Assembly (NCBI RefSeq): GCF_000698575.1 | Contig: NZ_JFHD01000012.1 | Location: forward strand, 124,001 to 188,000 | Source of the DNA: Caballeronia zhejiangensis | Lineage (GTDB): Bacteria; Pseudomonadota; Gammaproteobacteria; Burkholderiales; Burkholderiaceae | Length of the DNA stretch: 64,000 nucleotides | Direction of reading: 5' to 3' | Part shown: positions 53,919-61,442 of the stretch, one piece after another | How the letters are laid out: each line of letters starts with the position of its first letter | Numbering within the stretch: the stretch's first letter is position 1 | Position numbers and translations under genes: made by a program | Notes under the pieces: generated by a model | The model's database searches: none | Seen by the model: the letters and a program-made list of their open reading frames with translations, nothing else | What the model was told of the DNA's origin: nothing

Positions 53919-55256
53919 TCAGCACGAACTCGTACCCGGTGAATCGCGAAAATTGGTTGATGGCGCCGCACGGAGCACCGCCTGCAAAAGCGAACTCAAA
54001 GGGGCGATAGCGGACTTGTCCTTCAGCATTGGTCGCGCCACGTCCCTTGGTTTCGCAGATGGGGTCCCGCCCACGCTCTTCAAGCGGAGAAGCGCTTTGA
54101 TGTCGCTCAGGCGCGCTTCGGATGCGCGCTGGAGGTCGATCGGGCCTGCGGCTAGAGGCGTCGGGAAATCGACGTGAGAGCCGAAGCGATCTTTGTCGTC
54201 GAGCAGGATGTGACCTGCCTCAAAGGCCGCAACGAAATCTTTCTGCCATGTGCCCGCATGGACGCGCGGATGCGGCTCGTCGCGATGGCAGATGACGATG
54301 GAACGGGCGTCGTCGGAGACGCGGTAGCGGCGCAAGCCGTCACGGCTGACGAATGACCGGCCGGCCAAACCGCCTACAACTTCATCTGTGCGCGCAGAAG
54401 TCGTTCGCTCGATTTGCTGCTGCACGTGGGCTTCGCGCTGGCTTCGCGCCCGATAGGCGAAGTCGACCGGGACTCGCAGAAGGGTGCGAAGGTAGCTGAT
54501 CGGATGCGTTGCGCGTTGCAAGGGTGCCCAACTTGCTTCGACGACATCGGAGAGAAGCTTGCCGTGGGCTTTCGCTTCTCGCATCAGTTTGAAGATCAGG
54601 AATTCACGAAATCCCAGAGGCACGAGGCGTTGGAGATCGGCGGGAAGTCGTCCTGGTTGTCTCTTTTGAGTATTAGGGAGTAGATCCTTATATATAGCAC
54701 CGTCTGCCACGGTGACAGACGGATGGCCGTCAGAAAACCCGGCTTGGGCGTCTGACGCGCTCTCCCGATGTTGAGCCGGCTTCGTAGTGGTCGCATCGGC
54801 TACGTCAACGAGTCCGAGCAAAGCGGCTGCCTTCTGCGTCAGGTGGATATATGCGCGACCAAACAGGCCGGCAGCGCCATAGCGGGTCTGAGGCGGCCGG
54901 ATGATAAACCCGGCGCCCTCGAGGTCGTCCATGCTGCGATAGAAGGTCCGCATGGATTGCTGGGCCCGGCCCGTGAGCAGTTCGCGCCGCGCGAAGATGG
55001 GTGCGAACGGACGAGATGCGTCGACTGTGCGGGCCAAGGCGGCGAGCAGGGCACGCGCGCGTGCAGGCAGCGCCTTCGTGTGCGTGGCTCGATGAGCGGC
55101 CCGGAAAATGACCCAAGGCAGATTCGAACGATCACAAGCGTACTCATCGAGAGCTTCTTGATCGGCTACCGCTGAAGACGGTTCAGAGTTTTTTAGGCGA
55201 GAAAGAGCCTCGCCTGCAACGGAAAGTTGCGCGATACGCATGTCAAGTACGTCCAT
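53919..55256 (-). CDS. Replication initiator protein of the secondary replicon
   Basis: This 445-residue protein matches the initiator (Rep) proteins encoded next to parAB on Burkholderia chromosomes 2 and 3. An N-terminal winged-helix region (about 47-150: VIFRAAHRATHTKALPARARALLAALART, FARRELLTGRAQQSMRTFYRSMDDLEGAGFIIRP) would bind origin DNA; a middle region (about 220-330) and basic C-terminus complete it. Base composition is slightly less GC-rich than the neighbours, with an AT stretch near 54660-54700. The start ATG lies inside an inverted repeat (55252-55269) and has no clear ribosome-binding site; the Met five codons later is possible. Transcribed toward rpoD. Confidence 0.85.
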   Translation of the reverse strand: MDVLDMRIAQLSVAGEALSRLKNSEPSSAVADQEALDEYACDRSNLPWVIFRAAHRATHTKALPARARALLAALARTVDASRPFAPIFARRELLTGRAQQSMRTFYRSMDDLEGAGFIIRPPQTRYGAAGLFGRAYIHLTQKAAALLGLVDVADATTTKPAQHRESASDAQAGFSDGHPSVTVADGAIYKDLLPNTQKRQPGRLPADLQRLVPLGFREFLIFKLMREAKAHGKLLSDVVEASWAPLQRATHPISYLRTLLRVPVDFAYRARSQREAHVQQQIERTTSARTDEVVGGLAGRSFVSRDGLRRYRVSDDARSIVICHRDEPHPRVHAGTWQKDFVAAFEAGHILLDDKDRFGSHVDFPTPLAAGPIDLQRASEARLSDIKALLRLKSVGGTPSAKPRDVARPMLKDKSAIAPLSSLLQAVLRAAPSTNFRDSPGTSSC

Positions 55257-55269
55257 TTCGAAAAATGGA
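55252..55269. repeat. Inverted repeat covering the rep start codon
   Basis: TCCATTTCGAAAAATGGA (7-bp arms, 4-bp centre) includes the rep ATG (55254-55256). It may be an autoregulatory Rep-binding site or a hairpin that hides the start codon. Confidence 0.55.
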
Positions 55270-55279
55270 AGACAAATGC

Positions 55280-55307
55280 TTGACTGCTAATCGCGTTCCG
55301 CTAAACT
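55280..55307 (+). promoter_or_regulatory. Candidate sigma-70 promoter pointing away from rep
   Basis: TTGACT (55280-55285), 16 bp, TAAACT (55302-55307) on the plus strand, directly before a structured region that ends in a strong terminator. It is divergent from rep. Confidence 0.55.
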
Positions 55308-55313
55308 TCGAGT

Positions 55314-55412
55314 TGCGTACTCGTGACCCGATTGGCGTCGGGAAGCGGACCGGGCGATAAGCAGTTAAGCCCGATATTCAAAAGCCTTCGGTTGGCGCCG
55401 AAGGCTTTTGTC
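55314..55412 (+). ncRNA. Candidate origin-linked small RNA antisense to the rep leader
   Basis: The region from the candidate promoter to the terminator reads as about 100 nt with three consecutive hairpins: CCCGA-TTGGCG-TCGGG (55327-55342), CGGGC...GCCCG (about 55350-55373) and the terminator stem AAAAGCCTTCGG/CCGAAGGCTTTT. It runs opposite to rep mRNA if rep is transcribed from right of it, which would make it a countertranscribed RNA of the type that limits plasmid replication. The terminator also fits the end of parAB on the minus strand, so the RNA is not certain. Confidence 0.5.
55380..55409. terminator. Bidirectional terminator between parB and rep
   Basis: A perfect 12-bp stem (55380-55391 with 55398-55409) around TTGGCG, with A and T runs built into the arms. 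It can stop the leftward parAB transcript and the rightward candidate RNA. Confidence 0.85.
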
Positions 55413-55558
55413 TTTGTGGAACTTGTTCGTTACATAGCACCCTCAGGTTTGCTACTACGCTAACTCTTTGATTTGAAAAGAGGTTCTACTAGGTTCAGTG
55501 TCAACGACTTTCCGGTTCTCGTTAAGTCATTGATTTAAAAGAAAACTCTAGTAGAGCC
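55410..55558. other. AT-rich origin-like region with repeats
   Basis: The 100 bp at 55461-55560 are about 37% GC by hand count, far below the surroundings. Two similar blocks occur, TTGATTTGAAAAGA (55468-55481) and TTGATTTAAAAGA (55530-55542), each followed by a TCTACTAG-like motif that is inverted in the second copy (CTAGTAGA at 55548-55555, itself in the palindrome CTCTAGTAGAG). This is the most likely duplex-unwinding and initiator-binding region of the replicon. Confidence 0.55.
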
Positions 55559-56530
55559 TCAGTCTTGCTCCGATTCACTTAGTGTCTTGTTGATGAAGTC
55601 AGCAATGCGCTGTCCCCATTGCTCTGCGTCGCCCGCGTCCTTCTCGAAGAAACGAACTCCCACCACACCATTTCGCGTGGACACTTCGCAGACCTTCCTG
55701 CGCCCCGCTCGGACCACTGTTGCGCTTGGAGTCACTGCGCGCGGCTTTTCCGCGACGAGGGCGACCGCCTTGTCCTGCGTAAAATTCTCGTCTTCGACCA
55801 ACCGTCGGACGGCTTCGACGACCTTTTCCGCCTTGCCGGCTTCTGTTAGCGCCGCGAGCTTTTGCGCGGCATTGCTGCCGAGTCGCTCTGGCTTTTCGGC
55901 GAGTGCGGCTTTGGCTGCCTCTGGAAGGGCGTCGAATGAGAAGATTCGCGTGACGTGACTCTTGCTCAATCCGGCGCTTTCAGAAATTTCCGTGCGCGAG
56001 AGTCCGCTCAATTCCTGCAATCGTTTGAAGTTCCAATACTTCTCGAAATCCGTAAGCGATGGCGATAGCAGGTTCGAGAAGAACGCCGCGAACTCGATTT
56101 CCCCTTCTTCGATCGACGCAACGTTGGCGCGTATCGTCGATCGTCCGAGTTCCCGGTATGCAGCGACGCGGTTATGTCCCGCAACGATCTCGTAACGAGC
56201 ATCCGGCAAAGCGCGCACCAGAATAGGCGTGGCGAGCGCGTGTTGCGCGAGATTGCTCTTCAACTCCTGGAACTGCTCGGCCGTGAGTTTGCGACGCCGT
56301 CCGCTGACTTCCACGAGCGCATCGAGCGGCACTTCGAGCGCCGCTCGTTCCTCGAGTTGCGACTCAAGTTCTTTGATGCGCGCCTGCGCCGTATTGATGC
56401 GATGCTGCGCATCCATCAACCGACCGGGAGACGTGCGCGGTTCCGTGCTGACTGGACGCGCTTGCGTTCCTTCTGTGGGCTTACTGCCGATGTTCGCTGT
56501 CTTGGCGAGGAGTCTGTCCCCGATGCCCAT
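55559..56530 (-). CDS. parB: Chromosome partitioning protein ParB
   Basis: This 323-residue ParB has an N-terminal ParA-interaction segment, the ParB/sulfiredoxin (CTPase) domain with LTAEQFQELKSNLAQHALATPILVRALPDARYEIVAGHNRVAAYRELG (GHNR-type motif), and the HTH for parS binding (LSRTEISESAGLSKSHVTRIFSFDALPEAAK). The C-terminal dimer domain ends IADFINKTLSES. Its ATG immediately follows the parA stop, so the genes are coupled. I could not identify its parS sites with confidence. Confidence 0.95.
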   Translation of the reverse strand: MGIGDRLLAKTANIGSKPTEGTQARPVSTEPRTSPGRLMDAQHRINTAQARIKELESQLEERAALEVPLDALVEVSGRRRKLTAEQFQELKSNLAQHALATPILVRALPDARYEIVAGHNRVAAYRELGRSTIRANVASIEEGEIEFAAFFSNLLSPSLTDFEKYWNFKRLQELSGLSRTEISESAGLSKSHVTRIFSFDALPEAAKAALAEKPERLGSNAAQKLAALTEAGKAEKVVEAVRRLVEDENFTQDKAVALVAEKPRAVTPSATVVRAGRRKVCEVSTRNGVVGVRFFEKDAGDAEQWGQRIADFINKTLSESEQD

Positions 56531-57709
56531 TTAATCCTCCGTCTGATTCCACGCGCGGGCGAACTGCGCGTCGAGATGCTCGGCGAGCCGGTCGAGCGGC
56601 TCTTTGAATCGGTTGTAAGCGGCCGTACTGCCGTCCGGCTTCGACAAGTCATATACCGTCGACAATTGCGCCGACGCACCTTTTGGTACGGTCGACTCCG
56701 GAATCTCGAAAGGCAGGACGCGATCGCCGTATGCTTTCTGAAGCCAACCGCGCACAACACGCGACACGTCATCCGACTTGGCTTTGGTCAGAATCACGTT
56801 CACGAAGTCGAAGCGCTTTTGCTCGAGCACGCCCGGCAGCTTCTTGGCGATATCCGCAAAGAGATGCCAGAACTGTGTCGAGCTTGCGAAATCCAGCGCC
56901 TCGGGCGGGCAGGGCAGCAGAATCGCATCCGACGCGAGCAGCGCGTTGATGGTGAGATAGCTGAGCGCCGGAGGCGTGTCGATGACGACCGCGTCGTACT
57001 CTTCCGTCAGCGGCATGAGACCTTTGCGGACGATTTCCCAGAATTCGAACGTGCTGTCGTTCAGCACCTTGGCGGGAATCTCGAACTCCGCATCGAAGAG
57101 CGATGACGAAGCCGGGATGAGATCCAAGTTATGCCAGTACGTTTCCTGCACTGCATAGTGCAGCGTCTGCTGATCGCCGTAGATCAGCGGAAGAAGGGTC
57201 TGATCGTCCGAGATTTCGGCGTCGGGCGCCCAGCCGCATAGCTGTGTCGTCGTGCCCTGCGGATCGCAGTCGATGACCAGCACTCTGCGGCCGAGCAGCG
57301 TCAGGGCCTGTGCGGCCGAGACGGCGGTTGTGGTCTTGGCGACGCCACCTTTGAAGTTCGCGACAGTCACGATCCGCCCGCGCTTGCCTTCAGGCCGGCG
57401 GGGGCGTTCTTTCGTCGCGCGGATCCATGTGAGCGCTTCTTCGAGCGTGAATTCCTTGCTGCGGCCCGCGCCCTTGGACGTGCCCGCTGGCAGCTCGCCC
57501 TTGGTCGTCAGGTACTGGAACCGCTGCTTGTCGATGCCGCAGAGCGACGCGACCTGCGCGCTCGTGAATGTTGGTGCGCTTTTGCGCGGATACGGCTCCA
57601 ACATTGCATCGCGGATCTGATTGAGAATGTCAGTGGCTTGGGCGGCCACCCCCAAGAGCGTTTCGATCGAAACGGATTGATCGACTTCGGGAAGCCGAGC
57701 GCTTAGCAT
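56531..57709 (-). CDS. parA: Chromosome partitioning ATPase ParA (with N-terminal HTH)
   Basis: This 392-residue ParA begins at the Met at 57709 (MLSARLPEVDQSVSIETLLG). An N-terminal MerR-like HTH (about 50-80, FTSAQVASLCGIDKQRFQYLTTKGELP) lets it bind and repress its own promoter, as in type Ia partition systems. The deviant Walker A is KGGVAKTTTAVSAAQAL, and Walker A' is VIDCDPQGTTTQLCGW, with VVIDTPPALSYLT. It segregates the replicon with ParB. Frames open further upstream look non-coding. The upstream inverted repeat at 57748-57787 is the likely operator. Confidence 0.95.
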   Translation of the reverse strand: MLSARLPEVDQSVSIETLLGVAAQATDILNQIRDAMLEPYPRKSAPTFTSAQVASLCGIDKQRFQYLTTKGELPAGTSKGAGRSKEFTLEEALTWIRATKERPRRPEGKRGRIVTVANFKGGVAKTTTAVSAAQALTLLGRRVLVIDCDPQGTTTQLCGWAPDAEISDDQTLLPLIYGDQQTLHYAVQETYWHNLDLIPASSSLFDAEFEIPAKVLNDSTFEFWEIVRKGLMPLTEEYDAVVIDTPPALSYLTINALLASDAILLPCPPEALDFASSTQFWHLFADIAKKLPGVLEQKRFDFVNVILTKAKSDDVSRVVRGWLQKAYGDRVLPFEIPESTVPKGASAQLSTVYDLSKPDGSTAAYNRFKEPLDRLAEHLDAQFARAWNQTED

Positions 57710-57747
57710 GGAATTCGCAGTCACTGGCGGGCCTGGGTAAGCAAATA

Positions 57748-57787
57748 ATTCTTCGGTTTGTGGAAAACAAGCTGCAAACCGAAGAAT
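57748..57787. repeat. 13-bp inverted repeat flanking a DnaA box before parA
   Basis: ATTCTTCGGTTTG (57748-57760) and its complement (57775-57787) are separated by 14 bp. The centre contains TGTGGAAAA (57759-57767), the complement of TTTTCCACA, which fits the DnaA-box consensus TTWTNCACA exactly. It is probably the ParA/ParB operator and may link partition to DnaA. Confidence 0.6.
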
Positions 57788-57876
57788 AAACGGCGAACCG
57801 GTAAACCTCAAGTAAACTCTGAAGTGCTTGATCGCCCGCAGCGGACATTTTTACAACGCTCGACGCTCGTGTAAAC
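57786..57876. repeat. Four short RTAAAC repeats upstream of parA
   Basis: ATAAAC (57786), GTAAAC (57801), GTAAAC (57812) and GTAAAC (57871) lie on the same strand; two are 11 bp apart. They may be Rep- or ParA-binding iterons, or promoter elements of parA. The sequence is too short to be sure. Confidence 0.35.
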
Positions 57877-57882
57877 GCGAAA

Positions 57883-59847
57883 TTAGGACCGATCCGAAGG
57901 TTTTCGCGTTGACGAGATGCCGCGAATCAACTTCTCGATGCCAAGGAAACGCCCCGCGTCTTCGTTTTCCAGATACAGAGCGGTGGTCGAAACATCGGAA
58001 TGGCCGAGTCCGGCGCTGACCTCGCGCAGATCCGCGCCGTGTCCGAGCGCGTGCGTCGAATGTGTGTGGCGCAGCCAATGCGTGCTCGCGCGAGTCAGGT
58101 GCCTGCCAGCGCCGGGCGCATGAGATTCCATCAATGCGGCCGCGTTCGAGAAAATCGTCTTGAAAATTTTCCCGATGCCGTCGGGCGTCAATGACTGTCC
58201 GCCGCGCGCCTGCGCGAGTATTGGCGTGCCTTCGGCGCAATCCAACGGGCGCGGCAGTCCGCGCATCGCCAGGTTTTCGATGAGCGTTTCGACGACGATC
58301 GGCGGCAAAAGCACCGTCCGCGTCGCGCCGCGGCCGCCATCGACGGCAAGCCGCCAGACCACGCCGTCCACGCCGGAAAGACGCCCGGCGCTGAGCGCGT
58401 CGGTGGTTGCGAATGCGAGTTCGGCCCGTCGCAGGCCGGTGGCGTACGCGAGAAGCAGCGCCAATTTGTCGCGATGCTCGACGAACGAGTATTCGGTCCG
58501 TTCGACCGATTGCAACACGCATTTCCACTGCGTCAGATCGAGCGACCGCGTCGCCGAATCGAATACCGGCGGCGTCGCGACACGCGCAAATCCGGCAAAC
58601 GGATTGGCCGCCAGATAACCTTCGCCGACGAGCCACTCGCACATGGCGCCCAATATCGACCGGGCCGTTTCGCGGCTGCGATCGGAAAGCAGGCCGGCAA
58701 AAGGGCGCCAGTCGGCAAAACAACGCTCAGGGCGACCCTTCGCGATCCAGCGCGCCGCCGGCTGCGGAGCCGCGAGAAAGACACCGACGTACTCGGCGCA
58801 ATCGGCTGCATCGAGAGACGAAATCGGCTTGCCTTTCTCGATCAACGCCCACAGCAGCAGGCGTTCCGCCTCCCGCCGATAGGCACGCCGCGTGTGCGTA
58901 CTGTTTGACCGGGCCTCTAGCCAAGCGGTGATCGCGCGGATGTCCGTATCGAATCGCGGGTGCGCGTGCGCCCGATTCGACCCTTTCGATCCGTCGAGCG
59001 CCAGCGGAACCCGCAACGTTTCAAGAGGAGAAATGGCGATCGAGTCGCTTGCGTCGACGTCCGCGCTTTGCGTCGACACGACGTCTCCGGGCTGCCACTG
59101 GCGCCGAGGCACGAGCGCGGCCGGCGAAAGCGTGTGCCGGAGTGCCTCGGCGTGGAGTTGCAGCCAGTCGACCACGCGTTGCGCGCCTTTTGGACCGAGC
59201 CGTGGCACGGCCGCATACCACCGATGCCGTCGCCGCTCGATGAGTTCGATGACATCCGCGAGCGTCGAAAGTCCGGCGGCAGTCAATCGCGCGGCGACGG
59301 CCGGCTCGAACCAGCCATCGACCGGATGATCCGGACGTGGATCCTGTGCGAGCGACGCCTCCATGCGCGCGAGCGCGTCCGCCTGCCGGCGACGCAATCG
59401 GGCGTTACGCGCCGCGCGCCGATCGAGAGCAGGCGAGCTCTCGGGCGGATAAGCCTCTTCGTAAAGCGCGAGCAATTCCGATTCGCCGTACACGCCGTCC
59501 GGATCGATTCTGTCGCGGAACGCGTCGAGCGGCGGGGCGACGGCGGCGGGCGGCGGCTCGAACAGCGGGATGCTGCCGGGACGAAGCCGCAGCAGGTGAG
59601 CCGCGTCCGTGTCCCGTGCGCGGCGTGCGAGAACGGAAAGCGTGTCGCGCAGCGCCTCGATCAGCCGTCGAGTCGAGCGTACATCGGCGCTGGAATCGCC
59701 ATACGATGCATGCAACTGTGCTTCGGAAACGCCGTCGAGATAACCGCGATAAAGCGCGAAGTGTTGACGCGTGAGACGGCTCGGCGCATTCGCCTGCCCC
59801 GAGTTATCTGCCAAGCGCTCTCTGGAGCGTCCTGTGTCGGCGGGCAT
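57883..59847 (-). CDS. Tyrosine recombinase (phage-integrase family) with long N-terminal DUF3701-like domain
   Basis: This 654-residue site-specific recombinase has an N-terminal region of about 300 residues (LTRQHFALYRGYLDGVSEAQLHASYGD start) of the type found next to Burkholderia parAB genes, a core-binding SAM-like domain (about 310-400, ITAWLEARSNSTHTRRAYRREAERLLLW), and the catalytic domain with ATGLRRAELAFA (Arg I), HWLRHTHSTHAL (HxxR), GHSDVSTT (His/Trp box) and the Tyr in ALYLENED. All catalytic residues are present, so it should be active, perhaps in dimer resolution or integration at this replicon. It is on the same strand as parA. Confidence 0.9.
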   Translation of the reverse strand: MPADTGRSRERLADNSGQANAPSRLTRQHFALYRGYLDGVSEAQLHASYGDSSADVRSTRRLIEALRDTLSVLARRARDTDAAHLLRLRPGSIPLFEPPPAAVAPPLDAFRDRIDPDGVYGESELLALYEEAYPPESSPALDRRAARNARLRRRQADALARMEASLAQDPRPDHPVDGWFEPAVAARLTAAGLSTLADVIELIERRRHRWYAAVPRLGPKGAQRVVDWLQLHAEALRHTLSPAALVPRRQWQPGDVVSTQSADVDASDSIAISPLETLRVPLALDGSKGSNRAHAHPRFDTDIRAITAWLEARSNSTHTRRAYRREAERLLLWALIEKGKPISSLDAADCAEYVGVFLAAPQPAARWIAKGRPERCFADWRPFAGLLSDRSRETARSILGAMCEWLVGEGYLAANPFAGFARVATPPVFDSATRSLDLTQWKCVLQSVERTEYSFVEHRDKLALLLAYATGLRRAELAFATTDALSAGRLSGVDGVVWRLAVDGGRGATRTVLLPPIVVETLIENLAMRGLPRPLDCAEGTPILAQARGGQSLTPDGIGKIFKTIFSNAAALMESHAPGAGRHLTRASTHWLRHTHSTHALGHGADLREVSAGLGHSDVSTTALYLENEDAGRFLGIEKLIRGISSTRKPSDRS

Positions 59848-59898
59848 TTATCCTTACGTTTCAGTGATTTGGGCGGAGGTTAGCAACCGACTTCGAAT

Positions 59899-59928
59899 TT
59901 GACAAGAAAAATCGCTACATCTGATAAG
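59899..59928 (+). promoter_or_regulatory. Candidate mntH promoter
   Basis: TTGACA (59899-59904) and GATAAG (59923-59928) are 18 bp apart on the plus strand. The -10 overlaps an inverted repeat, so the promoter is likely repressible. The leader to mntH is about 127 nt. Confidence 0.55.
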
Positions 59929-59941
59929 TCCGATTATCAGA
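59920..59941. promoter_or_regulatory. Metal-regulator-type operator before mntH
   Basis: TCTGATAA-N6-TTATCAGA is a perfect 8-bp inverted repeat. Its GATAA...TTATC core resembles Fur-family sites but the 6-bp centre is wider than a standard Fur box, so a manganese sensor (MntR or Mur type) is the best guess. Confidence 0.55.
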
Positions 59942-60061
59942 CGCGAAGCGCAGGGCTGCGGCATCTGTAATCAACGCCCGTCCGATGCGCTTGAATGTTC
60001 ACTCGCCGCGGCGCATATTTTCACAACATCCACAGCAGGTTTCCGCAGGAGAAACGAGCCG

Positions 60062-61405
60062 ATGCTTGATCCTGTACGCCCCGCTTCGAAACCGCCCGAG
60101 CAGGACGACGCGTTCCGCCCGAGCCTCCCCGAGGTGTACGCGTCGGTTCATGTGCCCGAAACCGGCCGATGGATTCGGCGCTTCCTCGCGTTCGCGGGTC
60201 CCGGCTACATGATTTCGGTCGGCTATATGGACCCGGGCAACTGGGCAACCGACATCGCTGGCGGCTCGCGCTTCGGCTACACCTTGCTCGCCGTCATCCT
60301 GTTGTCGAACCTGATGGCGATTCTGCTTCAGGCGCTCGCCGTCCGACTGGGCGTCGCGACCGGGCGCGATCTGGCGCAAGCCTGCCGCGATCATTATTCG
60401 AAGCCGGTGAACTTCGCCCTGTGGCTCGCCTGCGAAGCGGCGATCGTCGCGTGCGATCTGGCCGAAGTGATCGGCACCGCGATCGCGCTGCAACTGCTCT
60501 TCGGCATACCGCTGATCGCGGGCGCGCTCCTGACCGCGCTCGATGCCTTCCTTCTGCTGCTTCTCATCAACAAAGGCTTCCGTCTGCTGGAAGCCTTCGT
60601 CATCGCGCTTCTGGTCGTGATTGCAAGCTGCTTCGCGTTGCAGATCGCCGCTGCCGCGCCGCCGTTCGCCGAAGTCCTGCGCGGCTTCATCCCGTCGCCG
60701 CGCATCGTCGCCGATCGCGAAATGCTGTATGTCGCCATCGGCATCCTCGGCGCGACCGTCATGCCGCACAACCTTTACCTGCATTCGTCGATCGTGCAGA
60801 CGCGCGCGTATGGCAAGTCCGTCACGGCCCGGCGCGCTGCGATTCGCTGGGCGACGATTGACAGCACCATCGCGCTGACGCTCGCGCTTTTCATCAACGC
60901 GGCGATCCTGATCGTCGCCGCCGCGGTGTTTCACGCGAACGGTCACGACGAGGTCGCGGAAATCGGCGATGCGTTCCGCCTGCTTTCGCCGCTCCTCGGC
61001 CTGAGCATCGCATCGACGCTCTTCGCGGTGGCATTGCTCGCGTCGGGCCTGAACTCGACCGTGACCGCGACGCTCGCCGGCCAGATCGTGATGGAAGGTT
61101 TTCTGCGCCTGCGCATACCGAACTGGGCGCGGCGTCTCATCACGCGCGCGATCGCCATCGTTCCCGTGATCGTCGTGACGGCGATCTACGGCGAAAAGGG
61201 CACCGGCCAGTTGCTCGTGCTGAGCCAGGTCATTTTGTCGATGCAACTGCCATTCGCCGTCATTCCGCTGGTGCGCTTCGTATCGGACCGGCGAAAAATG
61301 GGCGTCTTCGCGATTTCGCGCTGGACGAGCGCGCTGGCGTGGCTCGTCGCGGCCGTGATCGTCGCGCTCAACGTGAAGCTGCTCGCGGACACGCTGACGT
61401 CGTAA
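60062..61405 (+). CDS. mntH: Nramp-family Mn(II)/H+ symporter MntH
   Basis: This 447-residue inner-membrane metal importer has a 40-residue cytoplasmic N-terminus and 11 helices. The metal-binding motifs are in helix 1 ([11 protein letters not shown]) and helix 6 ([21 protein letters not shown]). AGGAGA precedes the ATG. It likely imports manganese, controlled by the inverted repeat at the promoter. It lies 36 bp upstream of the dienelactone-hydrolase-like gene on the same strand. Confidence 0.95.
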   Translation: MLDPVRPASKPPEQDDAFRPSLPEVYASVHVPETGRWIRRFLAFAGPGYMISVGYMDPGNWATDIAGGSRFGYTLLAVILLSNLMAILLQALAVRLGVATGRDLAQACRDHYSKPVNFALWLACEAAIVACDLAEVIGTAIALQLLFGIPLIAGALLTALDAFLLLLLINKGFRLLEAFVIALLVVIASCFALQIAAAAPPFAEVLRGFIPSPRIVADREMLYVAIGILGATVMPHNLYLHSSIVQTRAYGKSVTARRAAIRWATIDSTIALTLALFINAAILIVAAAVFHANGHDEVAEIGDAFRLLSPLLGLSIASTLFAVALLASGLNSTVTATLAGQIVMEGFLRLRIPNWARRLITRAIAIVPVIVVTAIYGEKGTGQLLVLSQVILSMQLPFAVIPLVRFVSDRRKMGVFAISRWTSALAWLVAAVIVALNVKLLADTLTS

Positions 61406-61442
61406 GCGCAAGAACAACTTCTATATATAAGGAGACGCAGAT

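Noticed and set aside
59920-59941. TCTGATAA-N6-TTATCAGA considered as a parS or recombinase site
   Set aside because: Its overlap with the -10 of mntH and the metal-regulator-like arms make a promoter operator more likely; a single copy does not suit a partition site.
55257-60061. Search for the universal parS (GTTTCACGTGAAAC type) in the par/rep gaps
   Set aside because: I did not find it. The palindromes seen here differ, and I cannot assign one as parS by eye.
59929-60061. yybP-ykoY manganese riboswitch in the mntH leader
   Set aside because: The conserved core of that riboswitch is not visible in the ~127-nt leader.
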